From: an uncultured bacterium
GTDB lineage: Bacteria; Actinomycetota; Coriobacteriia; Coriobacteriales; Eggerthellaceae
DNA: 64,000 nucleotides
Assembly: GCA_937890835.1 (NCBI GenBank)
Contig: CALADF010000033.1
Span: 1-64,000, forward strand
Direction: 5' to 3'
Part shown: piece after piece, positions 16,451-24,310 of the stretch
How positions within the stretch are numbered: position 1 is the stretch's first letter
Layout of the letters: each line of letters starts with the position of its first letter
Notes under the pieces: generated by a model
The model's input: only the letters and a program-made list of their open reading frames with translations
What the model was told of the DNA's origin: nothing
Databases searched by the model: none
Made by a program: the position numbers and the translations under genes

Positions 16451-18763
16451 ATGGCATACGGTAAACAGTGGCAAACCGTAATGGAGGACGGCACTGTCGT
16501 CACCCGCTCCAACACCTGGTCCCCTCCGGGATCTCATCCGGTTGGATACGGCGTTAAGGTCGTCACCAAGGATGGCGAGCTCATCCGCATCGAGGGCGAC
16601 GACGACAACCCCATCACCACTGGTCGTGTTAACGCCATGAACCTCGCCCTGCGCGAGTACACGTATGCGGACAACCGCATCATCTACCCGATGAAGCGCG
16701 CGTTCGAGGATCGTGGTAAGGACAAGTGGGAGCGCACCACTTGGGACGAGGCTCTCGACACCATCTGCGAGAAGGTTCGTTACTTCCAGAACACTTACGG
16801 CCCCGAGTCCATCGTCTGCTTCGGTGGCACCGGCCGTGAGGCTTGCATTTACTACTACGCGCTGACGTTCTCCGTTCTGCAGTCGCCCAACTGCTGCTAC
16901 ACGCAGTCCGGTTGGTCTTGCTACGGCCCGCGTTGCTCCATCGCCGACTATGTCCTCGGCGCTGGCTACCCCGAGCTCGACTACGCAGGACATCTGCCCG
17001 GCAGCTACCATGACCCGGCGTACACCCTCTCCAAGTGGGTTGTCGTTTGGGGCAAGGAGCCTCTGCCCTCCAACGGCGACGGCTTCTTCGGTCACTGCCT
17101 CGTCGATATGATGAAGCTTGGCACCAAGATCATCTCCATCGACCCCCGCATCACCTGGGTTGGCGCTCACAACGGCAACATCAACCTCCAGGTTCGTCCT
17201 CAGACCGACACCGCTCTTGCTCTCGGTATCATGAACCTCATGTTCGAGAACGACGAGTACGATCATGAGTTCGCTGAGAAGTGGATCTACGGTCTCGACG
17301 AGATCAAGGCCCGCGCTGCTGAGTACCCGGTCGAGAAGGTCGCCGAGATCACGACCGTCGACGCCGAGGACATCAAGCGCGTTGCTCACATCATCGGCAC
17401 CGAGCGCCCGATCGGTTGGGCTTGGGGCCTCGCCTTTGACCAGAACAAGAACGGCGTTCAGCTGTCCCAGGCGTTCATCGTGCTCGCTGCTCTGGCTGGC
17501 TCGATCGACCGTCCCGGCGGCTTGACCCTCGGTCCTCCGTCTGCTCTGCTCGGCAAGTGGCGCATGAACCAGCGCGGCGCTATGAGCGACGACGTCTGGC
17601 AGAAGCGTATCGGCGCGGCTGCATGGCCGGGTCTGTCCACGGGCATGGCTACCACCCAGCCCGACGAGACCCTCAACACCATGGAGACGGACGAGCCCTA
17701 CGCTCTGAAGATGGGCTGGTTCAACAGCTCCAACTTCCTGACCCCGACCTGCTCCGCTCAGCCGAAGCGTTGGCACAAGGCTCTGCAGAAGCTCGAGTTC
17801 GTCGTCGTTCAGGACATCACCATGACCCCGACGGCCATGGCTGTGGGCGACTACTTCCTCCCGATGGCCACCTGGGCTGAGCATGACGGCATCGTCCTCA
17901 CCCACTACGGCCGCAACACCGTGTTCATGGGCCCCATGAACAAGGCTCTGCAGGTTGGCGAGTGCAAGTCCGACATCGAGATCTGCCTCATGTTCGGTCA
18001 GCGCCTCAACCCCGAGTGGTGGCCGTGGTACAAGCCGGCCGACGGCAAGTCGCTTGACCTCGACGCTCTGCAGGTTGCTGTTGAGCAGTTCTTCAGCGAT
18101 CAGCTCAAGGAGCTCGGCTACGACTGGAAGCAGTTCCAGGAGCTCGGCATCTACCAGCCCGGCGCTCATGGCTTCGAGTACGAGAAGTACGAGAAGGGCC
18201 TGCTCCGCTTCGACGGCAACCCCGGCTTCAACACGATCACCGGCCAGATCGAGGCATACTCGATTCTGTACGAATCCTGGGGCGAGGATCCGCTGCCGTA
18301 CTACGAGGAGCCGAACTACTCCCCGATCAGCAAGCCCGACTTCGCTGGTCAGTACCCGCTGATCACGACCTCCGGCTCGCGTCGTTACAGCTCGTTCCAC
18401 TCCGAGCATCGTGCTGTTCCGTCGCTGCGTCAGATCGATCCGTGGCCGTGGGTTCAGATCAACCCCGAGACCGCCAAGGAGTACGGCATCACCGACGGCG
18501 ATTGGTGCGAGGTTTACAACATGTTCGGCGAGGCTCGCTTCAAGGCTGAGGTCACCCCGATCATCAAGCCCGGCATCCTGAACTGCGCTCATGGTTGGTG
18601 GTTCCCTGAGCAGGACGGCGAAGAGCCCAACCTGTTCGGTGTTTGGAAGTCCAACTTCAACAGCCTTGTTCCGCACTTCAACGTTGGTAAGCTTGGCTTC
18701 GGCGCTCCCTACAAGGGCGTTATGTGCAACATCAAGCGCGTCCGCAGCCTCGACCAGGACTAA
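16451..18763 (+). CDS. Fe-S-free molybdopterin enzyme, large subunit
   Basis: A 770-residue DMSO-reductase-superfamily subunit, cytosolic (no Tat signal). It closely parallels the large subunit at 59059-61434: SPPGSHPVGYG here against SPPGCHPVGCG there, YPMKR, IVCFGGTGREA, FHSEHR, AHGWWFPEQDGEEPNL and GKLGFGAP. At the four Fe-S cysteine positions it has S28, Y33, N61 and N64, so no cluster can form. The putative Mo ligand is Cys157 in GWSCYGPR. Nearest known logic is the pyrogallol-phloroglucinol transhydroxylase alpha subunit, which also lacks a cluster and does redox-neutral chemistry. Codons favour GCT, CGT/CGC and GTT, unlike the neighbours, suggesting high expression. RBS AGAAGGAAAG. Substrate unknown. 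Confidence 0.88.
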   Translation: MAYGKQWQTVMEDGTVVTRSNTWSPPGSHPVGYGVKVVTKDGELIRIEGDDDNPITTGRVNAMNLALREYTYADNRIIYPMKRAFEDRGKDKWERTTWDEALDTICEKVRYFQNTYGPESIVCFGGTGREACIYYYALTFSVLQSPNCCYTQSGWSCYGPRCSIADYVLGAGYPELDYAGHLPGSYHDPAYTLSKWVVVWGKEPLPSNGDGFFGHCLVDMMKLGTKIISIDPRITWVGAHNGNINLQVRPQTDTALALGIMNLMFENDEYDHEFAEKWIYGLDEIKARAAEYPVEKVAEITTVDAEDIKRVAHIIGTERPIGWAWGLAFDQNKNGVQLSQAFIVLAALAGSIDRPGGLTLGPPSALLGKWRMNQRGAMSDDVWQKRIGAAAWPGLSTGMATTQPDETLNTMETDEPYALKMGWFNSSNFLTPTCSAQPKRWHKALQKLEFVVVQDITMTPTAMAVGDYFLPMATWAEHDGIVLTHYGRNTVFMGPMNKALQVGECKSDIEICLMFGQRLNPEWWPWYKPADGKSLDLDALQVAVEQFFSDQLKELGYDWKQFQELGIYQPGAHGFEYEKYEKGLLRFDGNPGFNTITGQIEAYSILYESWGEDPLPYYEEPNYSPISKPDFAGQYPLITTSGSRRYSSFHSEHRAVPSLRQIDPWPWVQINPETAKEYGITDGDWCEVYNMFGEARFKAEVTPIIKPGILNCAHGWWFPEQDGEEPNLFGVWKSNFNSLVPHFNVGKLGFGAPYKGVMCNIKRVRSLDQD

Positions 18764-18783
18764 CCTGAAAGGAAGTGACATTC

Positions 18784-19143
18784 ATGGCAGATCAGAAATA
18801 CGCTTTGCTCGTTGATTACACCTACTTCTCCGGCAACCATGCCGCAGAGATCGCCTGCAAAGAAGAGCTGGGCCTTCCTCTCGAGCAGTTCGGTATCAAA
18901 GAGGTTCAGGTCGGCCCCTTCAAGAAGGGCGAGGGCAACGACGGCGACGCATGGGAATGGTTCTACATCCCCTGCCCGACCTCCATCTTCTCCGATCACT
19001 GGGGAACGGGCGGCGACAAGGCCGGTCAGCGTCCCCTCGCTGTTCAGGTTGAGGAGTCTGCCTCCATGTACTACGGTACCCTGGAGGATATGATCGCTAA
19101 GATGGCTGAGTTCGACCGTCCGATGGTTCTGTTCCAGCTGTAA
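18784..19143 (+). CDS. cysteine-stripped ferredoxin-like small subunit
   Basis: A 119-residue partner of the upstream large subunit, 20 bases after its stop, RBS AGGAAGTG. It aligns without gaps around both cluster motifs of the 8-cysteine ferredoxin at 58561-59055: YALLVDYTYF against YGLLFDYEYC, then C16 to N18, C19 to A21, C23 kept as C25, C63 to F69, C66 to H72, C78 to A86 and C82 to E90. Seven of eight ligands are gone, so no [4Fe-4S] cluster is possible; the fold is probably kept as a structural subunit. The C-terminal extension of the relative is missing. This supports a redox-neutral or internally balanced reaction. Confidence 0.85.
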   Translation: MADQKYALLVDYTYFSGNHAAEIACKEELGLPLEQFGIKEVQVGPFKKGEGNDGDAWEWFYIPCPTSIFSDHWGTGGDKAGQRPLAVQVEESASMYYGTLEDMIAKMAEFDRPMVLFQL

Positions 19144-19163
19144 TCTTAGGGGTGTTATGATGA

Positions 19164-19200
19164 ACGTGGCCGTTGGTTCGCAGCGGATCGGCGGCCACGT
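19164..19200 (+). other. intercistronic 9-bp perfect hairpin
   Basis: ACGTGGCCG and CGGCCACGT around a 19-base loop, between the small subunit and the 91-residue gene. No T-run; it may stabilise the upstream mRNA or set subunit ratio. Confidence 0.45.
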
Positions 19201-19229
19201 CACCATGAAGATAAACACAAGGAGGGAAT

Positions 19230-19505
19230 ATGAATCGCGACGAATTCTTCGCAATGGATGCCGCCGCAGCTACCGAGGTTCTCAACGGTCTTGTGGCTGA
19301 GGGCAAGAGCAAGGACGAAGTGCTCGCTGAGTGCGGTCTTGTTCAGGCTGACATCACCAAGGCTCAGATCTTCTGGGTGAAGGACAAGTTCATGGCTCGC
19401 GGTTGGGGTGGCTACACTTCCACGAAGCGTACCGGCAACGAGGCCGGCGACACCGGCATCGGCGTTGGCAACAGCGACCCGACTCAGGGCTACAAGGGCG
19501 TCTAA
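19230..19505 (+). CDS. small conserved-looking protein in the molybdoenzyme operon
   Basis: A 91-residue acidic protein with no cysteine ligand set: an N-terminal helix (EFFAMDAAAATEVLNGLVAEG, about 5-25), LAECGLVQADITKAQIFWVKDKF (about 33-55) and a glycine-rich tail with GWGGYTSTKRTGNEAGDTG and GYKGV. RBS AAGGAGGG is strong and codon use is like the large subunit, so it is probably a third subunit or dedicated chaperone. Family not recognised. Confidence 0.65.
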   Translation: MNRDEFFAMDAAAATEVLNGLVAEGKSKDEVLAECGLVQADITKAQIFWVKDKFMARGWGGYTSTKRTGNEAGDTGIGVGNSDPTQGYKGV

Positions 19506-19526
19506 TCGATCCCTTCAGCGCTTTTG

Positions 19527-19565
19527 AGGCTCGCTTCGATGTTGAATCGGAGCGAGCCTTTTATT
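19527..19565 (+). terminator. rho-independent terminator of the molybdoenzyme operon
   Basis: AGGCTCGCT and AGCGAGCCT perfect arms followed by TTTTATT, 22 bases after the stop of the 91-residue gene. It defines the end of the transcription unit. Confidence 0.8.
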
Positions 19566-19684
19566 AGGGCGGCATGGCGTCAGCGCGCGGGAAGCCTGGC
19601 TTTTTTCGCAAGCAGGTTTTTCGGACGATAACGTCTCGCTTGTGCAGAAATCTGAGGTAATGCTAAGGCAGGGGAGGTTTCTTT

Positions 19685-20029
19685 ATGGCAACTGAAGAGG
19701 AGATCTTGGCGGAGGTCGAAGAGCTCGGCAGATTGGCGCCCGAGCAGGAGGACATCCTTTACAACATCTCGTTGAAGCAAGACGAGCTGGGCCGTCAGGC
19801 TACCAACATGCTCGTTGAAAAGATCGTCGATAATCCGCTGTATCAGGATATGCTCGATCGCGAATACCTGACCTACGAGGTGTTCAACCACGGCGGCAAG
19901 CATGAGATCGCCTGCTTGTACGTGACGCTCAAGGGGCTTCGTTACTGCATCATCTACGCTGACGAGCTCTCAAGGCGCAGGAAGCTCAATCCTGCCGGCG
20001 CTCCGTGGGGCTCGGTCGTCGGAGCTTAA
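19685..20029 (+). CDS. small protein of unknown function downstream of the molybdoenzyme operon
   Basis: A 114-residue acidic protein: an N-terminal helical part (EEEILAEVEELGRLAPEQEDILYNISLKQDELG, about 4-36), EKIVDNPLYQDMLDREYLTYEVFNHGGKHEIACLYVTLKGLRYCIIYADELSRRRK. RBS GGGGAGG is good. It follows a terminator, so it is a separate unit, and ends in its own terminator. Not recognised; position suggests a link to the molybdoenzyme, which is inference. Confidence 0.6.
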   Translation: MATEEEILAEVEELGRLAPEQEDILYNISLKQDELGRQATNMLVEKIVDNPLYQDMLDREYLTYEVFNHGGKHEIACLYVTLKGLRYCIIYADELSRRRKLNPAGAPWGSVVGA

Positions 20030-20047
20030 TCGACGTTTCATTTCGAG

Positions 20048-20080
20048 GGATCCGCTGCGTGAGCGCGGGTCCTTTTTATT
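20048..20080 (+). terminator. terminator after the 19685 gene
   Basis: GGATCCGC (20048-20055) pairs with GCGGGTCC (20065-20072) with one G-T wobble, followed by TTTTTATT. Confidence 0.75.
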
Positions 20081-20094
20081 TAGTCTCAACTGCG

Positions 20095-20269
20095 TATAAT
20101 TTGAGTCGAAGGACAGGCGCTCCTTCGGGTGAGGACGAGGCGTCGCTTCGCGCGGGGGCGGCTCGGCTTGCGTCGGCTCTGTCCTGCGCGGGCTGCGGCC
20201 CGGCTTGCGTCGGCTCCGGCCTGCGCGGGCGGCGGCCCGGCTCGCGTCGGCTCCGGGTTGCGCTGGCCC
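20095..20269 (+). repeat. 37-bp tandem repeat x3 and -10 box before the LRR gene
   Basis: Three adjacent 37-base units lie at 20159-20195, 20196-20232 and 20233-20269, each CGGC(C/T)CGGCT(T/C)GCGTCGGCTC followed by a GCGCGGGC-like end. A TATAAT is at 20095-20100. Because 37 is not a multiple of 3, the repeat argues against a long N-terminal extension of the LRR gene and for a non-coding leader of about 330 bases. Confidence 0.6.
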
Positions 20270-20436
20270 GGCTCGCCTCGCGGGGGCGTCGTTTCGGTTC
20301 GTTATCGTCGGAAAGCGTTGGCGTGGTTGTTCTTCTTCGAAATACCGTGAAGCCGAAAAGGCAGGTGCTGGATTTGGGTGTTGGCTTGGATCTCGATCTC
20401 AGTAAGCTCGATGTCTGCTTCGGGGGGTTCACCCCT

Positions 20437-22635
20437 ATGGCGTTAAGCGATTCGAATGCGTCTCGCGAGCAAGTGCAGGCGGCCGAGGAGCGTGCTCGGG
20501 CGCGCAGGGAATCGCTTGAGCGCGCCGCTCGTCTTGACGCCTCGCGCGAAAGCGACCTCCGAAGCTTCGACGATGGACGCGGGAGCACGTGGGCGTACGT
20601 GGTTCTCGACGATTCCGAGGTGCGTATCGTCGGCTGCGACACGCGATGTGAGTCCTTGCGTATTCCGAGTGAGATCGAAGGGCTTCCCGTCGCGGCTCTT
20701 GCGGCGGATTCGTGCGCGCATTTGAGCACGGTGACCGAGATCGAGTGCCCCGACACGGTGGTGTCGATCGGGCTCTGCGCGTTCCGCTTCGATGGCAACC
20801 TCAAGCGCGTGGTGCTGCCCCGCAGGCTGGCAACGTACGACTCCGGCTGGTTTCGCGGTTGCTCGAAGCTCGAGGAGCTCGTGTTGCCGGGGGAGCTCGA
20901 GCGGCTTGACGCGAGCCTGTTCGACGCGGAATCGCTGCGCGTGGTGCGAATCGGCGCGGCGGCGAGCGAGCTGGCGCCCGGCATGTTCGGCAAAAGCAGG
21001 CTCGAAAGAATCGAGGTCGACCCCGAGAACCCGTTTCTCGCGAGCGATGGGCTCGCCGTCTACGACAAGGGCAAGGCGGCGCTTCTCGCGCTCGCTGTGC
21101 CGTGCGAGCGCTACGAGGTGGCGTCGACGTGCGTTGGCGTGGCCAAGAAGGCGTTCTGCGGCTTCTCGGGGTTGAAGGACGTGACGCTTCCCGCCGGTAT
21201 CGAGGTCATCGGGCCGTTCGCCTTCGCCCATACGGGGCTCGTCTTCTTCCGAGCGCCTCGCTCGCTTGCGCATATCGGAGAGAGGGCGTTTTTCGACGCG
21301 AAATCGCTTCGCGAGGTTGATCTCGGGGATGGCCTCAAGACGGTGGCCTGCCATGCGTTCACCTCGACTGCGCTGCGCGAGCTCGAGATGCCCGCGTCCA
21401 TCGAGGATCTCGGAAACCCAGTGGCTGATCGGTGCGGTCTTGTCTATTCCGGCGCCGACGCGACGTTTCGCATTGCGGAAGGCTCTCGCGCGCTCCGACT
21501 CGACGAGCAGGGCGCTTTGTACCGCGTGTGCGACGACGGGCTGCACCTCGTTCGGATGTTGGATCCCGAGGCGCGCTCCCTCGTCGTCGACCCCGAAGCG
21601 ACGGTGATCGATGCGAGGGCCCTTTTCAAGCATGGAAAACTCGAGGCGGTGGAGCTGCCGGAGGGGCTTCTCCGCATCGAGGACGAGGCGTTTTCCGGCT
21701 GCGGAGGCCTTTCGCACGTGGGGGTTCCCGAAAGCCTTGTCCACATCGGCTCTGAAGCGTTCTACGAGACGGCGATCGAGGAGTTCCGCATACCTCGTTG
21801 GCTGACCGAGATAGGGCCTCGAGCGCTCGTCACCTGCGGGTCGCGGCATGCCGACGCGGCTTCGACGCTGCGTCATGTCGAGGTTGATCCCGACAACGTT
21901 CGGTTCCGCAGAGAGCCCGGCATCGTTCTCGAGCGCACCGGCGAGGGCCGCGATCGCGTGGTCTTGTGCACCGATGACGTCGACGAGGTTCGCGTACCTG
22001 AAACCGTGACGGAGATCGCGCCCTATGCGTTCAACGGCGTTCGCAACGTCAAGCGCCTGTATCTGTCTGAGGCCGTTCGAAACGTGGGCATCCGGGGGCT
22101 TGCCGTGGGCTGCAGGCTCGAATTGATCCATATCGATCTCGAAGATTCAGTTTGCGGCGAGACCGCTGTCGACGTGCGCTTCCCCGACACCGATCGGAGC
22201 CGGCAGCAGATGATGCTTGCGCTCGGCGTGCCCGATTTCGTGAACGTAGAGGCCATCATGGGTCACTACGATGCGGCGGTGGTCAACGCCAACAGCTTCG
22301 ACGCCGAGAGCTCCCGCGGCATGGAGCTCTACGAGCAGGCGGCGCGCATCTTGGCGCGCTTGAAGAAGCCGGTGTATCTGTCGGACGTCAATCGCAGCAT
22401 GTGCGATCAAGTTCTCGAGCGGGGGATCGGGCCGATCTGCGTCGAAGCCGCGCGTCATGACGATCGCGGCATGATCGACGATCTGGTGGACGCGGGGTAT
22501 CTCAACGCGGGCAACATCGTCGCGATCATCGAGCGCGTGGGTTCCGTCCAGGACGCTTCCATAACGGGGTATCTGCTCGAGGTGCAGCGTGAGCGCTTCG
22601 GCACGCGCCGCGCGTTCGACGATTTCGAGCTGTAG
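20437..22635 (+). CDS. BspA-type leucine-rich-repeat protein
   Basis: A 732-residue protein (from ATG 20437) without a signal peptide. After a coiled-coil stretch (SREQVQAAEERARARRESLERAARL, about 7-31) come many LRR_5-type units of the pattern L..V.LP..L..IG..AF.., for example LKDVTLPAGIEVIGPFAFAHTG and LSHVGVPESLVHIGSEAFYETA. The C-terminal 150 residues are different and helical (VNVEAIMGHYDAAVVNANSF...AGYLNAGNIVAIIERVG). Start choice is limited by the 37-bp repeat upstream; a GGGGGG/CCCC hairpin sits at the RBS. It is 10 bases before the VWA gene, so the operon probably ties recognition repeats to the MoxR/VWA machinery. Confidence 0.82.
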   Translation: MALSDSNASREQVQAAEERARARRESLERAARLDASRESDLRSFDDGRGSTWAYVVLDDSEVRIVGCDTRCESLRIPSEIEGLPVAALAADSCAHLSTVTEIECPDTVVSIGLCAFRFDGNLKRVVLPRRLATYDSGWFRGCSKLEELVLPGELERLDASLFDAESLRVVRIGAAASELAPGMFGKSRLERIEVDPENPFLASDGLAVYDKGKAALLALAVPCERYEVASTCVGVAKKAFCGFSGLKDVTLPAGIEVIGPFAFAHTGLVFFRAPRSLAHIGERAFFDAKSLREVDLGDGLKTVACHAFTSTALRELEMPASIEDLGNPVADRCGLVYSGADATFRIAEGSRALRLDEQGALYRVCDDGLHLVRMLDPEARSLVVDPEATVIDARALFKHGKLEAVELPEGLLRIEDEAFSGCGGLSHVGVPESLVHIGSEAFYETAIEEFRIPRWLTEIGPRALVTCGSRHADAASTLRHVEVDPDNVRFRREPGIVLERTGEGRDRVVLCTDDVDEVRVPETVTEIAPYAFNGVRNVKRLYLSEAVRNVGIRGLAVGCRLELIHIDLEDSVCGETAVDVRFPDTDRSRQQMMLALGVPDFVNVEAIMGHYDAAVVNANSFDAESSRGMELYEQAARILARLKKPVYLSDVNRSMCDQVLERGIGPICVEAARHDDRGMIDDLVDAGYLNAGNIVAIIERVGSVQDASITGYLLEVQRERFGTRRAFDDFEL

Positions 22636-22645
22636 GGAGTGCGCC

Positions 22646-24244
22646 ATGTTGGATTCTCGAAGCATCGCGGAGGAGAAGGCGAAGCGTGCAGCGCGGGAGG
22701 ACGAGCTCGGCGCGGACATCATCGACGAATGCCGTGTGCAGCTCATGCTTAAGTTCCGCTTTCTCGACTTGGCTTTGTGGAAGATGGAGCTTGCTCCCGC
22801 GCGCGTCGGCTCTCGCTATCCTCTGGCGACCGATGCACGACGCGTGCTATACGACCCTCCGCGCGTCGTGGCGCGGTTTCAGGAGTCGTTCGAGGAATCG
22901 GTGCGCGATTACCTGCATCTGATCATGCACTGCATATTCCGCCATCCTTTCGACAAGCATCGCGATTGCCGCGAGGCGTGGGAGCTGACCTGCGATATCG
23001 TCGTGGAGAACGCCGTCATCGAGTTGTGCGGGGGGCGGTTCGCAAGCGAGCTCGACGACGCGCGGCGCGAGGCGGTGAGCGAGATCCGGATGCTGGCGGG
23101 AAAGATCGTGCCCGGTGCGGTGTACGCGCTGCTGCGCAACGTGGTGAAGACCCCCGACGGGCAAAGTTATCGCGGATTGGGAAAAAGCGTTCTGGCCGAT
23201 TGGCGCGCGTTGTTCGAGCGTGACGATCACGGGGCGTGGCCCGCTTTCGCCAAGGGCGGCGATGCCGGCGAGCAAAGCGACCCCGCGAAGGACGACGATG
23301 CGGACGAAGCTGCTGCGGAAGACGCCATTAGGACGGATTCGCCCGACGATCAGACGCAGGAGCAGCCCGCCGGTGGAGAAGACGTCGAAGCGGCGGAAGA
23401 CGAGCAGCCGGCCGACGAGGGGGCGCGGGAGAGCGCCGAGGATGCAGACGACGCGGAATCGCGGCCCGACGAGCGCCCGCAGGACGCCGAGGATCAGGAA
23501 CGGCGCGAGCGCGAGTGGGAGGATGTCTCCAAGCAGATCGAGATGAACCTCGAGACGTTCTCGCGCGAATGGGGGGACGAAGCGGGCAGTCTTGTGGCCA
23601 ACCTCGCGTTCGCCAATCGCAAAATCCACGGTTACACCGATTTTCTCAAACGGTTCATGACCGCATCCGAGGAGATGCGGCTCAACATGGACGAGTTCGA
23701 TTGCATCTACTACACCTACGGTATGGACCTGTACGGCAACATGCCCCTCATCGAGCCGCTCGAATATAAGGAAACCGAGCGCGTCCGCGAGTTCGCCGTG
23801 GTGATCGATACGTCGGAGTCCGTCAGCGGCGACCTGGTGCGGCGTTTCCTGCGGCACACGTTCAGCATCCTGAAAAGCTCCGAGGCTTTCACGCGGGATG
23901 TGAACATCCACCTCATCCAGTGCGATGCGAAGGTCCAGGCCGACACCAAGATCAGAAACCTGCGCGACGTGGACAAGATGATGGAGGGGTTCGTCGTGCG
24001 CGGCTTCGGAGGGACCGATTTTCGCCCGGCGTTCGATTACGTCGAACAGCTTCGACGGCGCGGGGAGTTCAAGAACCTGAAAGGGCTCATCTACTTTACG
24101 GACGGCTTCGGGCGCTTTCCCGAGAAAACCCCCGATTTCGACGCGGCGTTCGTGTTCATGGACGATGGCGATCAGATACCCGCCGTTCCGCCCTGGGCTA
24201 TGAAAGCGGTGATAGACGAGGAACAGCTCGATTCGTTCGGATAG
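22646..24244 (+). CDS. putative metallopeptidase-VWA protein (DUF2201-like)
   Basis: A 532-residue protein. Residues about 85-100 contain H91LIMH95CIFRH100, a zinc-peptidase-like HxxxH motif in a DUF2201 N-terminal domain. A long acidic linker follows (about 195-300), then a C-terminal VWA-like domain with the MIDAS signature DTSES (388-392) and FGGTDFRPAF (about 455). Such proteins form pairs with MoxR AAA ATPases, as seen 66 bases downstream. RBS AGGGAG. Substrate unknown. Confidence 0.82.
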   Translation: MLDSRSIAEEKAKRAAREDELGADIIDECRVQLMLKFRFLDLALWKMELAPARVGSRYPLATDARRVLYDPPRVVARFQESFEESVRDYLHLIMHCIFRHPFDKHRDCREAWELTCDIVVENAVIELCGGRFASELDDARREAVSEIRMLAGKIVPGAVYALLRNVVKTPDGQSYRGLGKSVLADWRALFERDDHGAWPAFAKGGDAGEQSDPAKDDDADEAAAEDAIRTDSPDDQTQEQPAGGEDVEAAEDEQPADEGARESAEDADDAESRPDERPQDAEDQERREREWEDVSKQIEMNLETFSREWGDEAGSLVANLAFANRKIHGYTDFLKRFMTASEEMRLNMDEFDCIYYTYGMDLYGNMPLIEPLEYKETERVREFAVVIDTSESVSGDLVRRFLRHTFSILKSSEAFTRDVNIHLIQCDAKVQADTKIRNLRDVDKMMEGFVVRGFGGTDFRPAFDYVEQLRRRGEFKNLKGLIYFTDGFGRFPEKTPDFDAAFVFMDDGDQIPAVPPWAMKAVIDEEQLDSFG

Positions 24245-24310
24245 CCGTGCGGCGGGCGTTGCGCCGTTTGGGAGTTGAGATGTGGTCGCGTGACCTGAAA
24301 GGGAGCCATT

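Noticed and set aside
16370..18781. 803-codon open frame antisense to the molybdoenzyme
   Set aside because: The plus strand encodes an unmistakable molybdopterin enzyme with RBS; the antisense product has no recognisable motif.
20159..20269. CRISPR-like array
   Set aside because: Units are directly adjacent with no spacers; only three copies.
20005..20436. N-terminal extension of the LRR protein
   Set aside because: It overlaps the 19685 gene and its terminator and crosses a 37-bp tandem repeat, which is not a multiple of three.
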